Of a stretch of 39,743 nucleotides of DNA, positions 26,412-33,831 are shown piece by piece. The position numbers and the translations under genes are program-made. Each line of letters starts with the position of its first letter. Position 1 is the stretch's first letter. This DNA comes from JBFGCT01 sp041581055 (lineage in GTDB: Bacteria > Actinomycetota > Acidimicrobiia > Acidimicrobiales > Ilumatobacteraceae), in contig JBFGCT010000013.1 in the NCBI GenBank assembly GCA_041581055.1, positions 1 through 39,743 on the forward strand. Reading direction: 5' to 3'. The notes beneath the pieces are model-generated. The model worked only from the letters and a program-made list of their open reading frames with translations, was not told the DNA's origin and did no database searches.

Positions 26412-27602
26412 GTGTCGTATTCGAGCCGGGAGCCAACACGACGCGCTCCGTTGACGCGCTGGCTCCTCGCCGGTGGGCTCGCGGTCGGGGCATGCACGTC
26501 GACGACCGAGGCGGCGGACCCCGTGCTGGAAACCATCGCGGACGGGGCCACCGCCGCCCCCGCCGAGACCACCACCCCCGTCACGACGACGACCGTGCCG
26601 GCCACCACGACCCCGACCACCACGACCCCGACCACCACCACCACGACCACCACCACCACGACCCCGACCACCACCACCACGACGCTCCCGCCGCTCGACG
26701 TCCACGACCCGAGCTGCGTGATCCGAGCCGCGACCGCAGGGTCGCTCGAGGTGGTCGCCGCCGGTGCGAGCAACACCCCCATCGCCGGGTTCGACCTCTG
26801 GGCGGAGAACGACTTCCCCGACCGGGGGCTGGTGGCGGGGGACCTCGTCGACGTCTGCGTCGAGAACGGCGTCAACGACATCACCGGCGAGCCGCGCGTC
26901 GGGCGGGATGATCCGCTCGTCGGGTTGATCCGCGCCGAGGACGTCAAGGGCCAGCAACGCCGGCTCAACGAGTTGTTCGCCGGCTACGGCATCGCGGATC
27001 TCGACGTCGACGGGATTGCGGGCCCGCGCACGCGCCAACGGCTGTGCGCTGCACGCCTTGCGTTGGGACACCCGGCGTCGACCGCGGAGATGCAGCCCGG
27101 AACCGCCGAGCACTTGAACCTGTTCACCACCGACGCGCTCCCTACCCCCGCGTCCACCGCAATCGAGTCCGAGCGATGGATCCTCATCGATCGCACGTGC
27201 CAGATCATGTTCATCGGCGAGGGTCGCACGACGATATTCGTCTTTCCGACGTCGACCGGGTCGGAGGGTTTCGAGACCCGCGACCAGAATCGCACGCCGG
27301 CGTTCCGGTTCGACCCAGCACTCGAGAACGGCGGCTGGCACAACAGCAGTGAGTACCCCGTCGGCATCGACAACCCGCTCAACGGGAACCTGTACAAGCC
27401 GCTGTATTTCGATCTCGGCCAGGCGATCCACGGCGCGAACAGCGTTCCCGCATCGCCGGCGAGCAAGGGATGCGCGCGGCTCCAAGTCCGCGATCAGGAG
27501 ACGCTCCTCGGGTGGCTTGGGCTCGGCGGCGTGACCACGCCGATCTGGCGACAAAGCGAGATCAATGTGACCGTCAACGTCCAGGGCGAGTTCAACGGCT
27601 GA
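26412..27602 (+). CDS. L,D-transpeptidase (YkuD) lipoprotein with peptidoglycan-binding domain
   Basis: A 396-residue cell-wall enzyme that forms 3-3 cross-links in peptidoglycan. GTG at 26412 gives a basic leader and lipobox GACTS with Cys28; longer starts run into the previous gene. A Thr/Pro linker follows (about residues 52-92), then a PG_binding_1-like repeat (KGQQRRLNELFAGYGIADLDVDGIAGPRTRQRL) and the YkuD domain. The active site is IHGANSVPASPASKGCARL, with His340 and catalytic Cys354, matching the HGx..SxGCxRL motif. The enzyme acts outside the membrane. It would be carbapenem-sensitive by family. Its stop codon abuts a decayed TIGR03086 sequence. Confidence 0.92.
   Translation: MSYSSREPTRRAPLTRWLLAGGLAVGACTSTTEAADPVLETIADGATAAPAETTTPVTTTTVPATTTPTTTTPTTTTTTTTTTTPTTTTTTLPPLDVHDPSCVIRAATAGSLEVVAAGASNTPIAGFDLWAENDFPDRGLVAGDLVDVCVENGVNDITGEPRVGRDDPLVGLIRAEDVKGQQRRLNELFAGYGIADLDVDGIAGPRTRQRLCAARLALGHPASTAEMQPGTAEHLNLFTTDALPTPASTAIESERWILIDRTCQIMFIGEGRTTIFVFPTSTGSEGFETRDQNRTPAFRFDPALENGGWHNSSEYPVGIDNPLNGNLYKPLYFDLGQAIHGANSVPASPASKGCARLQVRDQETLLGWLGLGGVTTPIWRQSEINVTVNVQGEFNG
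26568..26686 (+). repeat. Low-complexity ACC/ACG run encoding a Thr/Pro linker
   Basis: A run of threonine codons (mostly ACC and ACG) with periodic CCG/CCC codes for the flexible linker between the lipid anchor and the folded domains of the L,D-transpeptidase. Such runs vary in length between strains by slippage. Confidence 0.85.
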
Positions 27603-27750
27603 TCGCCGGCATCGGTGACGACCAGTGGGAGGCGGCGACCCCGTGCGACAAGTGGAACGTGCGCCAACTGGTGCAGCACACGGTCGGCGTGACGCCGACG
27701 ACGCGAGCGCGCCCGACCGCCTGCTCGCCTACCTCGGCCGTCAGCCGTAG
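27599..27750 (+). pseudogene. Decayed TIGR03086-family remnant, internally deleted
   Basis: Two pieces of the family seen at 1372-1923 survive here in different frames. From 27599 the frame reads LIAGIGDDQWEAATPCDKWNVRQLVQHTVG, matching the family N-terminal helix (compare LIAGLTPEHREMSTPCEKWTVHDLIGHM). Shortly after, a different frame reads DDASAPDRLLAYLGRQP and a stop at 27748-27750, matching the family C-terminus (DDASALDRVVAYTGRQP). The first ~15 codons and roughly 100 central codons are missing. The remnant begins exactly at the stop codon of the L,D-transpeptidase, so the breakpoint lies at that gene's end. It is not expected to make a functional protein. Confidence 0.75.
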
Positions 27751-27814
27751 GCCAGCCGCCGCCGCGGTCGGCCTCGTCGGCGACGTCGGCGACCGGTCGG
27801 CCCGGCGCGCGTGA

Positions 27815-28504
27815 CTACCCGATCCGTCGCGGCAGCTGCGATCGCAGCTCCCCGAACGCCGCCGCTCCTTCGTCGGATCGGGTCCACGAGATGTAGTCGG
27901 CGCGCCCGCGCTCGCGGAAGAACGGGTTGGAGAAGATCTCGGCCCATTCGGCAAGCGGCTTCAGGCTCGCCGCCATCGCTTCGTCGTAGCCATCCCAGTC
28001 TCGTGCGTGCTCTTCCGACCGGAAGAGGTTCATGTTCGCTCAACGGAACGGCCGGCTGGCCGCCTCACCCCCGATCTCGGCGCTGGTGTAGCCGACGATG
28101 CCGTCCGGTTCCGTGGCGACGATCTCGTCGTCGACCATCTCGATCACCATCGGCTCGCCGCAACAGAGGCACGGGGCGTCGATGCGGACCGTCGCTCCCG
28201 GAACCGTCCAACGGACGGCGGTCGCCTCGAGCCCGCACTGGGCGAACCAGCCGGACCGGCCGTCGATGCTCACCCGATAGTGCGTCGGCTGGAGGTTGAA
28301 CGGCGGGAACGACGCGAGATAGTCGGTGCCGGGATGGGTCCACCCAGGCGTGGCCGCGACCAGCTCGTGCACGAGGCTCTTGCCCTCATCGAGCCCGACG
28401 CCCAGCTCCGCCGCGAGCTCGGTGTAGTGCGGGGCCCGACCGGCGCCGACGATGCGACCCATGATCGCCGCGTACCCCCGGTCGAGGAGTTCGAGATCAG
28501 CCAC
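27815..28504 (-). CDS. merB: Candidate selenocysteine-containing MerB-like (organomercurial lyase family) protein
   Basis: Read through one in-frame TGA (codon 155), this is a single 229-residue MerB homologue; without readthrough it is two ORFs of 154 and 72 residues. The N-terminal winged-helix (APHYTELAAELGVGLDEGKSLVHELVA) precedes WFAQCGLEATA, which aligns with MerB YAWCALDTL so that Cys90 matches catalytic Cys96 and Glu93 matches Asp99. DGIVGY matches the following strand. After the TGA, ANMNLFRSEEHARDW aligns without gaps to MerB CHVHFFASVPTAEDW, placing the TGA exactly at Cys159. A SECIS-like hairpin lies 16 nt downstream. Family function is protonolysis of carbon-mercury or other carbon-metal bonds. 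GTG start, 10 bp after a VOC gene on the same strand. A nonsense mutation is the alternative. Confidence 0.75.
28010..28027 (-). promoter_or_regulatory. bSECIS-like hairpin downstream of the TGA
   Basis: In the mRNA the sequence CUCUUCC-GGUC-GGAAGAG forms a perfect 7-bp stem with a GGUC tetraloop. The loop begins 19 nt after the UGA. In E. coli fdhF the SelB-binding hairpin also shows a GGUC loop, beginning 18 nt after the UGA. The stem is within the coding sequence (LFRSEE), as bacterial SECIS elements are. No bulged U equivalent to fdhF U17 is visible, which is a weakness. Confidence 0.65.
28040..28042 (-). other. In-frame TGA, probable selenocysteine codon
   Basis: The codon string CGT TGA GCG AAC ATG AAC keeps the MerB-like frame open on both sides. 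The TGA occupies the alignment column of MerB catalytic Cys159. Cys-to-Sec replacement at a catalytic thiol is the normal pattern of bacterial selenoproteins. Confidence 0.7.
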
Positions 28505-28514
28505 GCCAGCCCGC

Positions 28515-29303
28515 CTACGCTTCCGGTTGCAGGATCGAGAAGCTGCCGCCGGCCGGGTCGTGGGCGGTGGCGCTCGTGCCGACGCCGGGGATCGTCATCG
28601 GGCCCATGACGATCTGCCCGCCGGCGCCCGTGATCGCCTCGATCGTGGCCGCGGTGTCGGCGACCATGAAGTAGACGCCCCAGTGGTTGGGCACTTGGTC
28701 GGGCAGGTCCGGCGGCATCGCCATGAGGCCGCCGAGCCCGCCGCTCTCGCCGCCGGCGATCACGTGGTAGGTCCCCATCGGGCCCATGTCCTGCGGGTCG
28801 TACGTCCAGCCGAAGACGTCGGAGTAGAACGCCAGCGACGCGTCGATGTCGCGGGTCATCAGCTCGTTCCAGCTGTAGGTGTTCGGCTCGTTGCCGACCT
28901 CGGCGCCGATGTGCTGGCCGGCTTTCCACACCGAGAACGCGGCGCCGGCCGGGTCGGTGAAGATCGCCATCTCGCCGGCGTCCATCACCTGCATCGCCGG
29001 CATCATCACCGAGCCCCCGGCCGCGGCCACCCGCTCCGACGTGGCCGCCACGTCGGCCGTCGAGATGTACGAGTTCCAGACCGGCGGCATCGCGCCCATG
29101 CCCGGCGGCTGGCCACCGAGTCCGGCGACGTTCTTCCCGCCGAGCGAGAACATGACGTAGATCCGATTGCCGTCGTCGTCGAGCTGGTCGTCGGCGGCCC
29201 AGCCGAACACCGACGTGTAGAACGCTTTGGCGCCGTCGACATCGGGGCTCATCAGGTCGACCCAGCAGGGTGTTCCGGGCGCGTGGGATGTGAACTCGGG
29301 CAT
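28515..29303 (-). CDS. Two-domain VOC (glyoxalase/bleomycin-resistance-fold) protein
   Basis: A 262-residue protein with two vicinal-oxygen-chelate domains. Domain one starts PGTPCWVDLMSPDVDGAKAFYTSVFGW and ends FTDPAGAAFSVWKAGQ; domain two starts TYSWNELMTRDIDASLAFYSDVFGW and ends AHDPAGGSFSILQPEA. These are the paired betaalphabetabetabeta modules common in actinobacterial VOC proteins of unknown substrate (often annotated 27 kDa antigen Cfp30B-like). ATG at 29303 is preceded by AGAGGAG, a strong RBS; longer ORF starts lack one. The gene precedes the MerB-like gene by 10 bp, so the pair probably forms an operon; a role in metal or thiol detoxification is possible but unproven. Confidence 0.88.
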   Translation of the reverse strand: MPEFTSHAPGTPCWVDLMSPDVDGAKAFYTSVFGWAADDQLDDDGNRIYVMFSLGGKNVAGLGGQPPGMGAMPPVWNSYISTADVAATSERVAAAGGSVMMPAMQVMDAGEMAIFTDPAGAAFSVWKAGQHIGAEVGNEPNTYSWNELMTRDIDASLAFYSDVFGWTYDPQDMGPMGTYHVIAGGESGGLGGLMAMPPDLPDQVPNHWGVYFMVADTAATIEAITGAGGQIVMGPMTIPGVGTSATAHDPAGGSFSILQPEA

Positions 29304-29442
29304 GGCCGATCTCCTCTCGGTGCGTGAGCCCGCGACGGTACCGCAGGCACATGGGTCACGATGGATCGGCCGCCGCCCCGGACGGCGGCGAAGACCGACG
29401 CGTGGACCAGCTGGATCTTCCAACCTTCGCGGCCGCGGGACG

Positions 29443-29910
29443 TTACGGCTGGGCGATCGACGCCGCCGCGGCGCGCAGCGACCGCTTGGTCTCCGGTCCG
29501 ACGACGCCGTCGACGATCAGCCCGTAGTCGCCCTGGAACCGGAGGACGGCGCCGTTCGTCGCCCTGTCGAACACGCCGTCGGTGTACCCGGGGCCGAGGT
29601 ACCCGGCCTTCGCCAGGAGCTCCTGGACCTCGCTCACACTTGGCCCCTCGTCGCCGGCGCGGAGGAACGTCGGTCTGGCGATGGTCGTGGTCGTCGTGGT
29701 CGTGGACGTCGTGGACGTCGTGGTCGTCGTCGACGTCGTGGAGGTTGTGGACGTCGTGGAGGTGGTCGAGGCGGGCGGCGCCGTCGTGGTGCTGGTCGTG
29801 AGCGCCGGCGGGGCGGTCGGCGCGGGCCCGGCGCCCGACGCCGACCCACAGCCGGCGCCGACGGCGAGGAGCGCGGCCGACGCGAGCCGGCGGAGACGGG
29901 CGGGGTTCAT
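29443..29910 (-). CDS. Peptidoglycan-binding lipoprotein
   Basis: A 155-residue exported lipoprotein: leader LRRLASAALLAVGAGC with lipobox Cys21, a Thr/Ser linker of about 45 residues, then a PG_binding_1 domain (AGDEGPSVSEVQELLAKAGYLGPGYTDGVFDRATNGAVLRFQGDYGLIVDGVVGPETKRSL) with the repeated helical motif typical of the fold. It has no catalytic domain and may tether other wall proteins or sense peptidoglycan. Architecture is close to the N-terminal part of the L,D-transpeptidase at 26412. ATG at 29910 fits the leader length. The 139 bp between it and the VOC gene (29304-29442) carry nothing recognisable. Confidence 0.85.
   Translation of the reverse strand: MNPARLRRLASAALLAVGAGCGSASGAGPAPTAPPALTTSTTTAPPASTTSTTSTTSTTSTTTTTSTTSTTTTTTTIARPTFLRAGDEGPSVSEVQELLAKAGYLGPGYTDGVFDRATNGAVLRFQGDYGLIVDGVVGPETKRSLRAAAASIAQP
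29683..29769 (-). repeat. Low-complexity run encoding a Thr/Ser linker
   Basis: On the minus strand ACC/ACG/TCC codons alternate to encode the Thr/Ser linker of the peptidoglycan-binding lipoprotein. It appears on the plus strand as GTGGTCGTC-like repetition and is not a CRISPR or a tandem DNA repeat of its own. Confidence 0.85.
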
Positions 29911-29960
29911 CTCCGTTCCGACCGTACTGCGGGCGCGGCCGCCGCGCACGTCAGCCGGGT

Positions 29961-31181
29961 TCAGGCGCCGAGCTCGTCGGCCAGGCCTTCGAGGAACGGC
30001 CCGACGTCGGTGACGATCCCCATCGCCTGATGGCTGCCTCGGTCGGCGAGCTTGGTCACCACGGCTTGGTTGATGTCGACACAGAACGTCGTCACCCCCG
30101 CGGGCAAGAGGTTGCCGGTCGCGATGGCGTGAAGGGTCGTCGCGAGCATCAACGCCACGCTCACGCCGGGCACCAGGGCGCGCATCGCGTCGGCGGCCTC
30201 GACGACGTCGGTCATCGTGTCGGGCAACGGCCCGTCGTCGCGTATCGACCCGCCGAGCACGAACGGCACGTCGCGTTGGACGCATTCATACATGACTCCG
30301 CCGCGCAGGTACCCCGCTTCGACCGCGTCGGCGATCGATCCGTGCCGCCGGATCTCGTTGATCACCCTGACGTGGTTGCTGTGACCGCCCTCGGTCGGGG
30401 CCCCGTGCTCGACGGAGACCCCGAGGCTCGTGCCGAGCACGTTCGCCTCGATGTCGTGTGTGGCGAAGCCGTTGCCGGCGAACAGCACGTCGATCCAGCC
30501 GCCGCGCACCAGCCGCGCGACGTGGTGCGACCCGCCGGTGTGCACCACTGCCGGGCCGCACACCGCGAGCAGCTTGCCGCCGGCTTCCCGTTCGGCCCGG
30601 ATCCGGTCGGCGACCTTGCCGATCAGCAACGTCTTGGGCTTCTCCGACGACACCTCCGACGCCATGAACTCGAAGGCGCTTCCCGCCGGCGCCTGCGGTA
30701 GCGGCTGCACGCGAACGCCCTTGCCGCCGACCACGACCCGGTCGCCGGCGCGCACCTGGTGCATCGGCGCCGTGCGGGCGCCGTGCGGCTCGACGACGAT
30801 CGCGCAATCCATCTCGGGGTTGTCGACCGCCCCCCAGCCACCGTCGACGCGAATCTCGGTGGGCAGGTTGGTCGTCGAGTAGAACCCCGCGGGCAACACC
30901 CCGTCGCGGTCGGCGACGACGGTCGAGGCGTCCTCGGCGTCGAGCCGGTTCACGCCCTGCACCTGGAGTTGTTCGAGCAGCGACTCGATCGCGTCGGCGT
31001 CGCTCGCCACGAGGCGGATGAGCGCTCGGCTCGGGTCGAGCTTGTTGCGACCCATCTCGAGTTCGACGATCTCGTAGTCGGCGCCGGCGTCGAGGATCAG
31101 GTCGAGCACCTTGGGCAAGATCAACGAGTCGACGATGTGACCCTCGAGCAGGACCGTCTCGCTCGCCTCTTCCTCTGTCAT
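29961..31181 (-). CDS. TIGR00300 (LOR/SDH-domain) protein, ornithine cyclodeaminase-like
   Basis: A 406-residue member of the TIGR00300 / LOR-SDH family, named after lysine-ketoglutarate reductase/saccharopine dehydrogenase and also found as the C-terminal domain of cyanobacterial ArgZ/AgrE, where it converts ornithine to proline. Visible are the N-terminal LEGHIVDSLILPKVLDLILDAGADYEIVELEMG region, GVLPAGFYSTTNLPTEIRV, CGPAVVHTGGSHHVARLVRGGWIDVLFAGNGFATHDIEANVLGTSLG (the NAD-binding core) and the C-terminal QAVVTKLADRGSHQAMGIVTDVG. No arginine-hydrolysing domain is fused here. Ornithine cyclodeaminase activity is inferred from the family. ATG at 31181; a 97-bp divergent gap separates it from the next gene. 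Confidence 0.85.
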   Translation of the reverse strand: MTEEEASETVLLEGHIVDSLILPKVLDLILDAGADYEIVELEMGRNKLDPSRALIRLVASDADAIESLLEQLQVQGVNRLDAEDASTVVADRDGVLPAGFYSTTNLPTEIRVDGGWGAVDNPEMDCAIVVEPHGARTAPMHQVRAGDRVVVGGKGVRVQPLPQAPAGSAFEFMASEVSSEKPKTLLIGKVADRIRAEREAGGKLLAVCGPAVVHTGGSHHVARLVRGGWIDVLFAGNGFATHDIEANVLGTSLGVSVEHGAPTEGGHSNHVRVINEIRRHGSIADAVEAGYLRGGVMYECVQRDVPFVLGGSIRDDGPLPDTMTDVVEAADAMRALVPGVSVALMLATTLHAIATGNLLPAGVTTFCVDINQAVVTKLADRGSHQAMGIVTDVGPFLEGLADELGA

Positions 31182-31278
31182 GGACACCAAGGGTAGATGG
31201 CTTCGGGCGTCCGGCGACCGTGACCGACGGCGAAACCTGGCAGTCTCGCGGCATGAACCGGTGGACGAGTACACGGCG

Positions 31279-32616
31279 ATGACGCTCCGGGTCGTGATCG
31301 CCGGCGCCGGAGGGCGTGATTTCCACGACTTCAACACGGTGTTCCGCGACGACCGCTCGACCAGGGTGGTGGCGTTCACCGCGGCGCAGATCCCGGGGAT
31401 CGACGACCGTCGCTATCCGGCGGAACTGGCCGGGCCCGACTACCCGCAGGGCATCCCGATCCGACCTCAGCGCGACCTGGTCGACATCATCGCCGAGGAG
31501 CACGTCGACGAGGTCGTGTTCTCGTACTCCGACGTCTCCCACACCGACGTGATGCACCTGGCGTCGCGGGTCCTCGCCGCCGGCGCGCACTTCCGGCTGC
31601 TGTCCCCTCGACGCTCCATGTTGGCGAGCCCGCGCCCGGTGGTGGCGGTCGTCGCCACCCGGACCGGTGCGGGCAAGTCGCCCACGACCCGCCGAGTCGG
31701 GCGACTCCTGACCGGCGCCGGCCTCCGCGTCGCGCTGATCAGACACCCGATGCCCTACGGCGATCTGTCCAACATGCGCGTCCAGCGGTTCGGCAGCTTG
31801 TCCGACATCGACGCCGCCTCGCCGACGCTCGAGGAGCGCGAGGAATACGAAGAGCCCGTGCGCCAGGGCATGGTCATGTTCGCCGGTGTCGACTACCGGG
31901 CCATCGTCGACGCGGCGGCGGCTGAGGCCGACGTGCTCGTCTGGGATGGCGGCAACAACGACGCCTCGTTCGTCGAGCCGACGATCACGATCTGCGTCCT
32001 CGACGCGTTGCGGCCGCATGACGGGACGATCTTCCATCCGGGTGAGACGAATCTGACGATGGCCGATGTCGTGCTGGTCAACAAGGTCGATGTGGCCAGC
32101 TCCGCGGCCGTCGAGACCGTCCTCGCCGACGCCCGCCGCGTCAACCCCGACGCCGTCACGATCCTGGCGGCCTCGCCCGTGACGCTCGACCCCGGACCCG
32201 ATCTCGCCGGACGTCGCGTCCTGGTCGTCGAAGACGGCCCGACGATCACGCACGGCGGCATGCCCGACGGCGCCGGCATGGTCGCCGCGCGACAGGCCGG
32301 CGCCGGGACCATCGTCGATCCTCGACCGTTCGCCGTCGGGTCGATCGCCGCCGCCTACGAGCGGTATCCCCACATCGGGCCGGTGCTGCCCGCCATGGGA
32401 TACGGCGACCGGCAGATCGCCGAGCTCAGCCAGACCGTCCGCGCCGCCGAGTGCGACGTCGTCGTGACCGGCACGCCGATCGACCTCGGACGGCTCGTCG
32501 AGCTCGGTCACCCGACGCGCCACGCCCGCTACACGGTTCAGGAGATCGGTGCCCCCACGCTGGACGACGTCCTCGAGCCGTGGATCGCCGCCTGGCGCGC
32601 GCCGCGGGATCCCTGA
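31279..32616 (+). CDS. Cyclic 2,3-diphosphoglycerate synthetase-like P-loop NTPase
   Basis: A 445-residue member of the cyclic 2,3-diphosphoglycerate synthetase family, known from methanogens where it makes the thermoprotective solute cDPG but widespread in bacteria without known role. The N-terminal part has RVVIAGAGGRDFHDFN and DEVVFSYSDVSH; the P-loop is TRTGAGKSPTTRR (127-139), followed by DVLVWDGGNNDASF (Walker-B-like) and DVVLVNKVDVA. ATG at 31279 follows the purine run GGACGAG. An upstream ATG at 31180 would overlap the divergent TIGR00300 gene and is rejected. The divergent arrangement with TIGR00300 suggests shared control, but the link is not proven. Confidence 0.85.
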   Translation: MTLRVVIAGAGGRDFHDFNTVFRDDRSTRVVAFTAAQIPGIDDRRYPAELAGPDYPQGIPIRPQRDLVDIIAEEHVDEVVFSYSDVSHTDVMHLASRVLAAGAHFRLLSPRRSMLASPRPVVAVVATRTGAGKSPTTRRVGRLLTGAGLRVALIRHPMPYGDLSNMRVQRFGSLSDIDAASPTLEEREEYEEPVRQGMVMFAGVDYRAIVDAAAAEADVLVWDGGNNDASFVEPTITICVLDALRPHDGTIFHPGETNLTMADVVLVNKVDVASSAAVETVLADARRVNPDAVTILAASPVTLDPGPDLAGRRVLVVEDGPTITHGGMPDGAGMVAARQAGAGTIVDPRPFAVGSIAAAYERYPHIGPVLPAMGYGDRQIAELSQTVRAAECDVVVTGTPIDLGRLVELGHPTRHARYTVQEIGAPTLDDVLEPWIAAWRAPRDP

Positions 32617-32631
32617 CGGCCCGACGCCGGT

Positions 32632-33831
32632 TCAGTCCTCGATGAAGAGGAGGGCCGGCGACTCGAGCAGCGCCTTGACGCGCTGCACGAACGTGGCGGC
32701 GTCCCAGCCGTCGACCATGCGGTGATCGAAGCTCGACGACAGGTTGAGCATCCGGCGCGGCTGGAACGCGCCGTCGCGCCAGACCGGGCGGGTCTCGATC
32801 TTGTTGACGCCGACGATCGCCACCTCGGGCGCGTTCAGGATCGGTGTGGTGACGAGGCCGCCGAGCGGGCCGAGCGAGGTGATCGTGATGGTCGAGCCGG
32901 ACAGCTCGTCCCGCGCCGCGCGGCCGGCGCGCGCCGACTCGGTCACCCGGGCGATCGCCGCGGCCAGGTCCCACAGGCCGAGCGCCTCGGCATGGCGGAC
33001 CACGGGCACGAGGAGCCCGTCGTCGGTCTGCGTGGCGATGCCGGCGTGCACCGCGTCGACGACCGTCAGCGTCTCGGCCTGGTGGTCGTACCGCGCGTTG
33101 AGCCGCGGCTGGTCCCGACAGGCGACGACGATGGCCCGCACGAGGAACGGCAGGACGGTCAGGCGAACCTCCCGATCGGCGTGCGTCCGGTTGAGCTCGG
33201 CGCGCAGCGCCTCGAGCTCGGTCACGTCGACGGCGTCGACGTAGGTGATGTGCGGGATCTCCGTCCACGCGGCCGAAAGGCGTTCCGCGATTCGGCGCCG
33301 GATGCCGCGGACCGGTTCGACCGTCTCCCCGTCCGACCGTGCGGCGCCAGGAGCCGCCGGCTGCCGCGATCCGGAAACGAGGAACCGGTCGATGTCTTCG
33401 TGCAGCACCCGCCCCCCAGGGCCGGACCCGCCGCCGGCGCCGAGGTCGACTCCGAGCTCGGCGGCGCGCCGGCGGACCGCCGGCGCCGCCGTCACCCGGG
33501 CCGCGGTCGGGGGGAGGGGCGGCGGTCCGCCGGCGCCGGGCTCGGGCTCGGGTGTCGCCGGCGCACCTTCGGGTTCGGGTTCCGCGGCGCCGTCGACCTC
33601 GATGCCGACGAGGTCGCCGCCGACGGCGAGCACGTCGCCCGCTTCGCCGTGGAGCGAGGCGACGGTGCCGGTGACCGGCGAGGACACCTCGACCGTCGCC
33701 TTGTCGGTCAGCACCTCGGCGAGCACCGTGTCGGGTGTGACCCGGTCGCCGACCTCGACCAGCCACGTGACGATCTCGGCTTCCGCCACCCCCTCCCCCA
33801 TGTCGGGCAGCTTCATCTCGAACAGGCTCAC
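32632..33831 (-). CDS. bkdC: Branched-chain 2-oxoacid dehydrogenase E2, dihydrolipoyl acyltransferase
   Basis: A 399-residue E2 core subunit. GTG at 33831 overlaps the E1beta stop (GTGA, 33828-33831) and puts one lipoyl domain at the N-terminus (lipoyl Lys44 in LTDKATVEV). A Pro/Glu-rich hinge follows, then an E1/E3-binding domain (APAVRRRAAELGVDL...GGRVLHEDI) and the catalytic domain with FDHRMVDGWDA near residue 370, the HxxxDG signature. It transfers the acyl group from E1 to CoA. With E1alpha and E1beta it builds the branched-chain complex that degrades valine, leucine and isoleucine oxo acids. No E3 gene is adjacent, so lipoamide dehydrogenase is supplied from elsewhere. Confidence 0.93.
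   Translation of the reverse strand: MSLFEMKLPDMGEGVAEAEIVTWLVEVGDRVTPDTVLAEVLTDKATVEVSSPVTGTVASLHGEAGDVLAVGGDLVGIEVDGAAEPEPEGAPATPEPEPGAGGPPPLPPTAARVTAAPAVRRRAAELGVDLGAGGGSGPGGRVLHEDIDRFLVSGSRQPAAPGAARSDGETVEPVRGIRRRIAERLSAAWTEIPHITYVDAVDVTELEALRAELNRTHADREVRLTVLPFLVRAIVVACRDQPRLNARYDHQAETLTVVDAVHAGIATQTDDGLLVPVVRHAEALGLWDLAAAIARVTESARAGRAARDELSGSTITITSLGPLGGLVTTPILNAPEVAIVGVNKIETRPVWRDGAFQPRRMLNLSSSFDHRMVDGWDAATFVQRVKALLESPALLFIED

Noticed and set aside
28040..28504. MerB-like N-terminal part as a complete 154-residue protein
   Set aside because: The second catalytic cysteine position and the C-terminal part continue in the same frame after the TGA, so treating it as a whole protein loses conserved sequence. 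A nonsense mutation is still possible and is stated as the alternative.
29683..29769. Repetitive GTGGTC/GTCGTG sequence resembling a repeat array
   Set aside because: No spacers or unit length; it codes a Thr/Ser linker in a lipoprotein.
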